Source of the DNA: Castor canadensis
Lineage: Eukaryota > Chordata > Mammalia > Rodentia > Castoridae
Reading direction: 5' to 3'
Length of the DNA: 64,000 bases
Assembly (NCBI RefSeq): GCF_047511655.1
Contig: NC_133391.1
Span: 124,070,384-124,134,383 of the forward strand
Shown here: positions 61,306 through 64,000 of the stretch, one piece after another
Layout: every line of letters starts with the position of its first letter
Numbering within the stretch: position 1 is the stretch's first letter
Translations under genes and position numbers: made by a program
Notes under the pieces: model-generated
Database searches by the model: none
What the model was told of the DNA's origin: nothing
What the model saw: the letters and a program-made list of their open reading frames with translations, nothing else

Positions 61306-61307
61306 CT

Positions 61308-61498
61308 CTTTTTTGGGTGGGCCTGAGGTTTGAACTCAGGGCTTCACACTTGCAAGGCAGGCTCTCTACCCACTAGGTCACACTTCCAGTCTATTTTGCT
61401 CTGGTTATTTTGGAGATGGAGTCTTTACCCAGGCTGGCTGGGTAAACTTTAGTCCTCTAGATCTCAGATTTACAGGCATGAACCACGGGCACCTGGCG
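61308..61498 (-). mobile_element. B1-ID dimeric SINE, reverse
   Basis: 'gaggtttgaactcagggctt' through 'gatttacaggcatgaacc'. Confidence 0.85.
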
Positions 61499-61504
61499 AT
61501 ATTA

Positions 61505-62335
61505 AATATCTTAACAAAAGTCATTGTTCTTCTTTGATTTTAAAAGTTATATATATTCATCATTATTTTGGGAAAAAACACAGAAAGATAAAGACAGAAA
61601 TAAAATAATCCTACTACTCAGAGATAACCACTTCTAATCTTTTTTGTATTATCAAATATTGATCCAAACTATGATATGTATTACAAAAATGATATTATGA
61701 TCTGAACTTTATGAAATAAAGTGTTCATATATGCTTAATGTATACTTAACAATATTCTTATGATTACACTGTATTATAAGCTTTGCTTTTTTCACTCTTT
61801 GCTATAAACATTTTCCTCATCACTAGAAAATATTAAGAAAAAAGTCAAGGCTGTAGAATATGAATAGAGTAGAAATACCATAGTGTACTTAGTAATTTCT
61901 CTATCATTGGCTATTGAGAGCATTTCCAGTCTTTCACTATTAGAAATAGCACTGTGATGAATACCCTAATATGAAAAACTTTAACTGTGTTTTAAAAAAT
62001 TATTTCTTTAGGCTGAATTCCTAGAAATAGAGACACTAGGTCAAAGAGTATAAGTGTTTTTAAACCTCTTCATTCCCATTGCCAAATGGCTTTCCAGAAA
62101 GGCTGAATCAGTTTCTGCTCCCATCAACAGTGTGTGACAATGCCCATTGTCAGAGAGCCTTGCCAACAATGAAGGTTTTTTCAGCTTTGTCAATTTGATA
62201 GAAAAAAGTTGTATCTTGTTTTAATTTGTATTTCTTGGATTGTAAGTGAGGCAGAACATTTTTTGTCATCGTTTGTTGGCCATTTGTATTTCTTCTCTTT
62301 TGAATTTTCTTTTTGTTTTCTTGACCGTCCTTCTA
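61505..62335 (-). mobile_element. Old L1 segment, reverse
   Basis: 'gctgaattcctagaaatag', 'ggctttccagaaaggctga' and 'ttgttggccatttgtatttc' are characteristic of ancient L1 3' sequence read in reverse. Confidence 0.65.
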
Positions 62336-62622
62336 GAATCGCTCTGTCCAATAGAGACTTAATGTAAATCATATATGTAATTTGACATTTTCTCCTGGTC
62401 ACATCGAGTGAGTAAAAAGAAACAGATAAAATAAAGTTTAATATTAGCAATAAAAACCTTAATAATAAAATATGCTTAACTGAATATACCCAAAACATAA
62501 CTTCTACACTGCCACATTCCTCCAAGTGGTTGTGTAGAGAGTGGCTACCATATTGAACAGTGCAGACTCAAAACACTTCCATTATGGGAGACAGTTCAAC
62601 TACACAGCACTAGCATAGAATA
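62336..62622. mobile_element. hAT-Charlie-like nonautonomous element
   Basis: It starts near 'cgctctgtccaatagagact' and ends near 'gtggctaccatattgaacag', an imperfect inverted pair typical of the MER5/Charlie group. Confidence 0.55.
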
Positions 62623-62790
62623 TTCGCATATTTGATATTTATTATAAGAGAAATTTATAGACATTGTTTTGTCTTATTTGTTGTAACTTTTTCCAATACA
62701 CTGTTTTGCCTTTTAGTTTTCTTTTTAAGTACATATTTTAAAGTTATACAAGCAAATCTATCATTCCTTCCACTTGTTGTTTTTCCTTTT
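62623..62790. other. AT-rich unassigned spacer
   Basis: No recognised feature. Confidence 0.4.
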
Positions 62791-62791
62791 C

Positions 62792-62905
62792 TGTTTTTTT
62801 TTTTTTTTTTCTGGTACTGGCTTTTGAATTCAGGGCCTCACACTTGCTAGGCAGGTGCTCTACTGCTTGAAGTCACTCCACTAGCTCTCCATCTTTTTTT
62901 GATGT
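62792..62905 (-). mobile_element. ID-half SINE, reverse
   Basis: T18 tail, 'tttgaattcagggcctcaca' and 'ggcaggtgctctactgcttg'. Confidence 0.8.
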
Positions 62906-63115
62906 AACTATTTGTAGATTCCTTAATTTTTCACCTGTAATTTTCCCCTAGATTTTTAAGTGATTTCATTTTTAATGCAATTATTTTAATTCTGGAACCT
63001 GTCCCATTTATATTTAAAATGTATCTGATTTATCAAAAAGATCACTATTGTATGTCTATTGATTTCTCCTTGTAGTTCTCACTACTTTCTGTCTTGAGTG
63101 TTTTGATGCTGTGTG
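62906..63115. other. AT-rich unassigned spacer
   Basis: No recognised feature. Confidence 0.4.
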
Positions 63116-63116
63116 G

Positions 63117-63312
63117 GTTTTTTTTGTGGTACTGGGGCTTGAACTCAGGGCTTTCACCTTGAACCAGTTCACCAGCCCTTTTTTTGTGATGGGTGTTTTT
63201 GAGACAGACAGAGTCTCATGTACTATTTGCTTGGGCTGTCTTCGAACCGTGATCCTCCTGATCTCTGCCTCCTGAGTAGCTAGGATTACAGGTGTGAGCC
63301 ACTGGCCCCCAG
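63117..63312 (-). mobile_element. B1-ID dimeric SINE, reverse, well preserved
   Basis: 'actggggcttgaactcaggg', 'ccagccctttttttgtgatg', 'ttcgaaccgtgatcctcctg' and 'aggattacaggtgtgagcc' give the complete dimer. It is the cleanest copy in the window. Confidence 0.9.
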
Positions 63313-63505
63313 TTTGCTGTGATCTTTTTTTGTACATGACAGTTGAGGAGTTGAGACTTGTAAAGAAGTATGATTCTTCTTGCTCTTTGTACTGTCTCTT
63401 GTTTTAATTCTACTCTACTTGAAATTATATTGTCACCCTGGTTTTGTCCACATTTGTCTAAAAAATCATTGTCCAAGTTTCAGTTTTTAACCTCTCAAGT
63501 TCTTT

Positions 63506-63824
63506 TCTTTTGGAGGATGGGAGGCTTTTACGGGCATTGAATGTAGGCCCTCACATTTGCCAGGAAGGTGCTCTGCCACTTGAGTCACTGCACTTAATGT
63601 TTTGTGTTTTTTTTTGGAGATAGGGACTCACTTTATGCCAAGCCAGCCTGGCTGGAAATTCTCCTATTTGTGCTTCCCTGTGTAGCTAGGGATGACAGCA
63701 TGCATTATATGCCAGGCCATGAGTTGAGATGGGGTCTCACCCACAGCTGGCTTTGAACAATGATCTGCCCTATCTCTTCCTTCTAAGTAGCTAGGATTAC
63801 AGGCGTGAGCCACTGTGCCTGGCC
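63506..63824 (-). mobile_element. Composite ID plus two B1 units, reverse
   Basis: ID half ('gtgctctgccacttgagtc'), first B1 ('gagatagggactcac'), second B1 ('gagatggggtctcacc', 'aggattacaggcgtgagcc'). Confidence 0.85.
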
Positions 63825-64000
63825 TTAACCTCTCAACTTTATTTTGTATACAGTTTTGTAATTGCTTTTGCAATTCTCATTTGATCTTAACACTAAGTTG
63901 GCCTTGGTTTTTATCACTGGTCCTTTTATATGACAATTTCTCATTCAAAAAATTTTGATTTTGCCTTATCATTCAGACAGCTGATATATGCCTTTGAGTA
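63825..64000. other. Unassigned right edge
   Basis: AT-rich, no recognised feature. Confidence 0.4.

Overview
This window is mammalian nuclear DNA, and almost all of it is intron or intergenic. Truncated L1 elements, B1/ID-type SINEs, MIRs and MaLR-like LTRs fill much of it, with long stretches of unique sequence between. B1-derived SINEs, ID elements and B1+ID dimers point to a rodent. The dimer form, and an L1 family ending in 'gcacatatgaataaaa', suggest a castorimorph such as beaver or kangaroo rat. The species is an inference from memory of repeat families.

I can support one real gene: the terminal coding exon of an ADAMTS metalloprotease, best matched to ADAMTS6, at 7456-7565 on the + strand. 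It has a good splice acceptor, a six-cysteine PLAC-type C-terminus, a stop codon and then a 3'UTR. Positions 1-7455 are therefore probably its last intron. Everything beyond about 9.65 kb is 3' intergenic sequence. In human the next gene downstream is CWC27, tail to tail; I see no CWC27 exon here.

Layout. 1-2023: 5' end of a minus-strand L1 (start of ORF1, whole 5'UTR, YY1-like motif). 2.0-7.4 kb: intron with SINEs, MIRs and a short L1 with exact target-site duplications (TSDs). 7.4-9.65 kb: terminal exon and 3'UTR. 9.65-26.5 kb: intergenic, with two candidate conserved noncoding segments (15.7-16.2 and 19.6-20.0 kb). 26.5-27.2 kb: NDUFB5 processed pseudogene on the minus strand. 27.6-29.8 kb: an L1 holding a second L1 in opposite orientation, giving a large inverted repeat. 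30-43 kb: MaLR/LTR remnants, with a small CpG-dense segment at 34.1-34.25 kb that could be a noncoding-RNA promoter. 42.8-47.5 kb: an old L1 carrying a SINE and a complete CKAP2L processed pseudogene with a perfect 14-bp TSD. 47.5-55.4 kb: old repeats and another L1 3' part. 56.2-56.8 kb: a polypurine tract with a duplicated ~245-bp unit. 56.8-64 kb: intergenic sequence ending in a dense run of minus-strand SINEs.

No operon-like gene set, CRISPR array or new enzymatic system is visible. The most interesting items are the candidate CpG promoter, the nested retroelements, antisense open frames in the L1 5'UTR, and the locus assignment itself.
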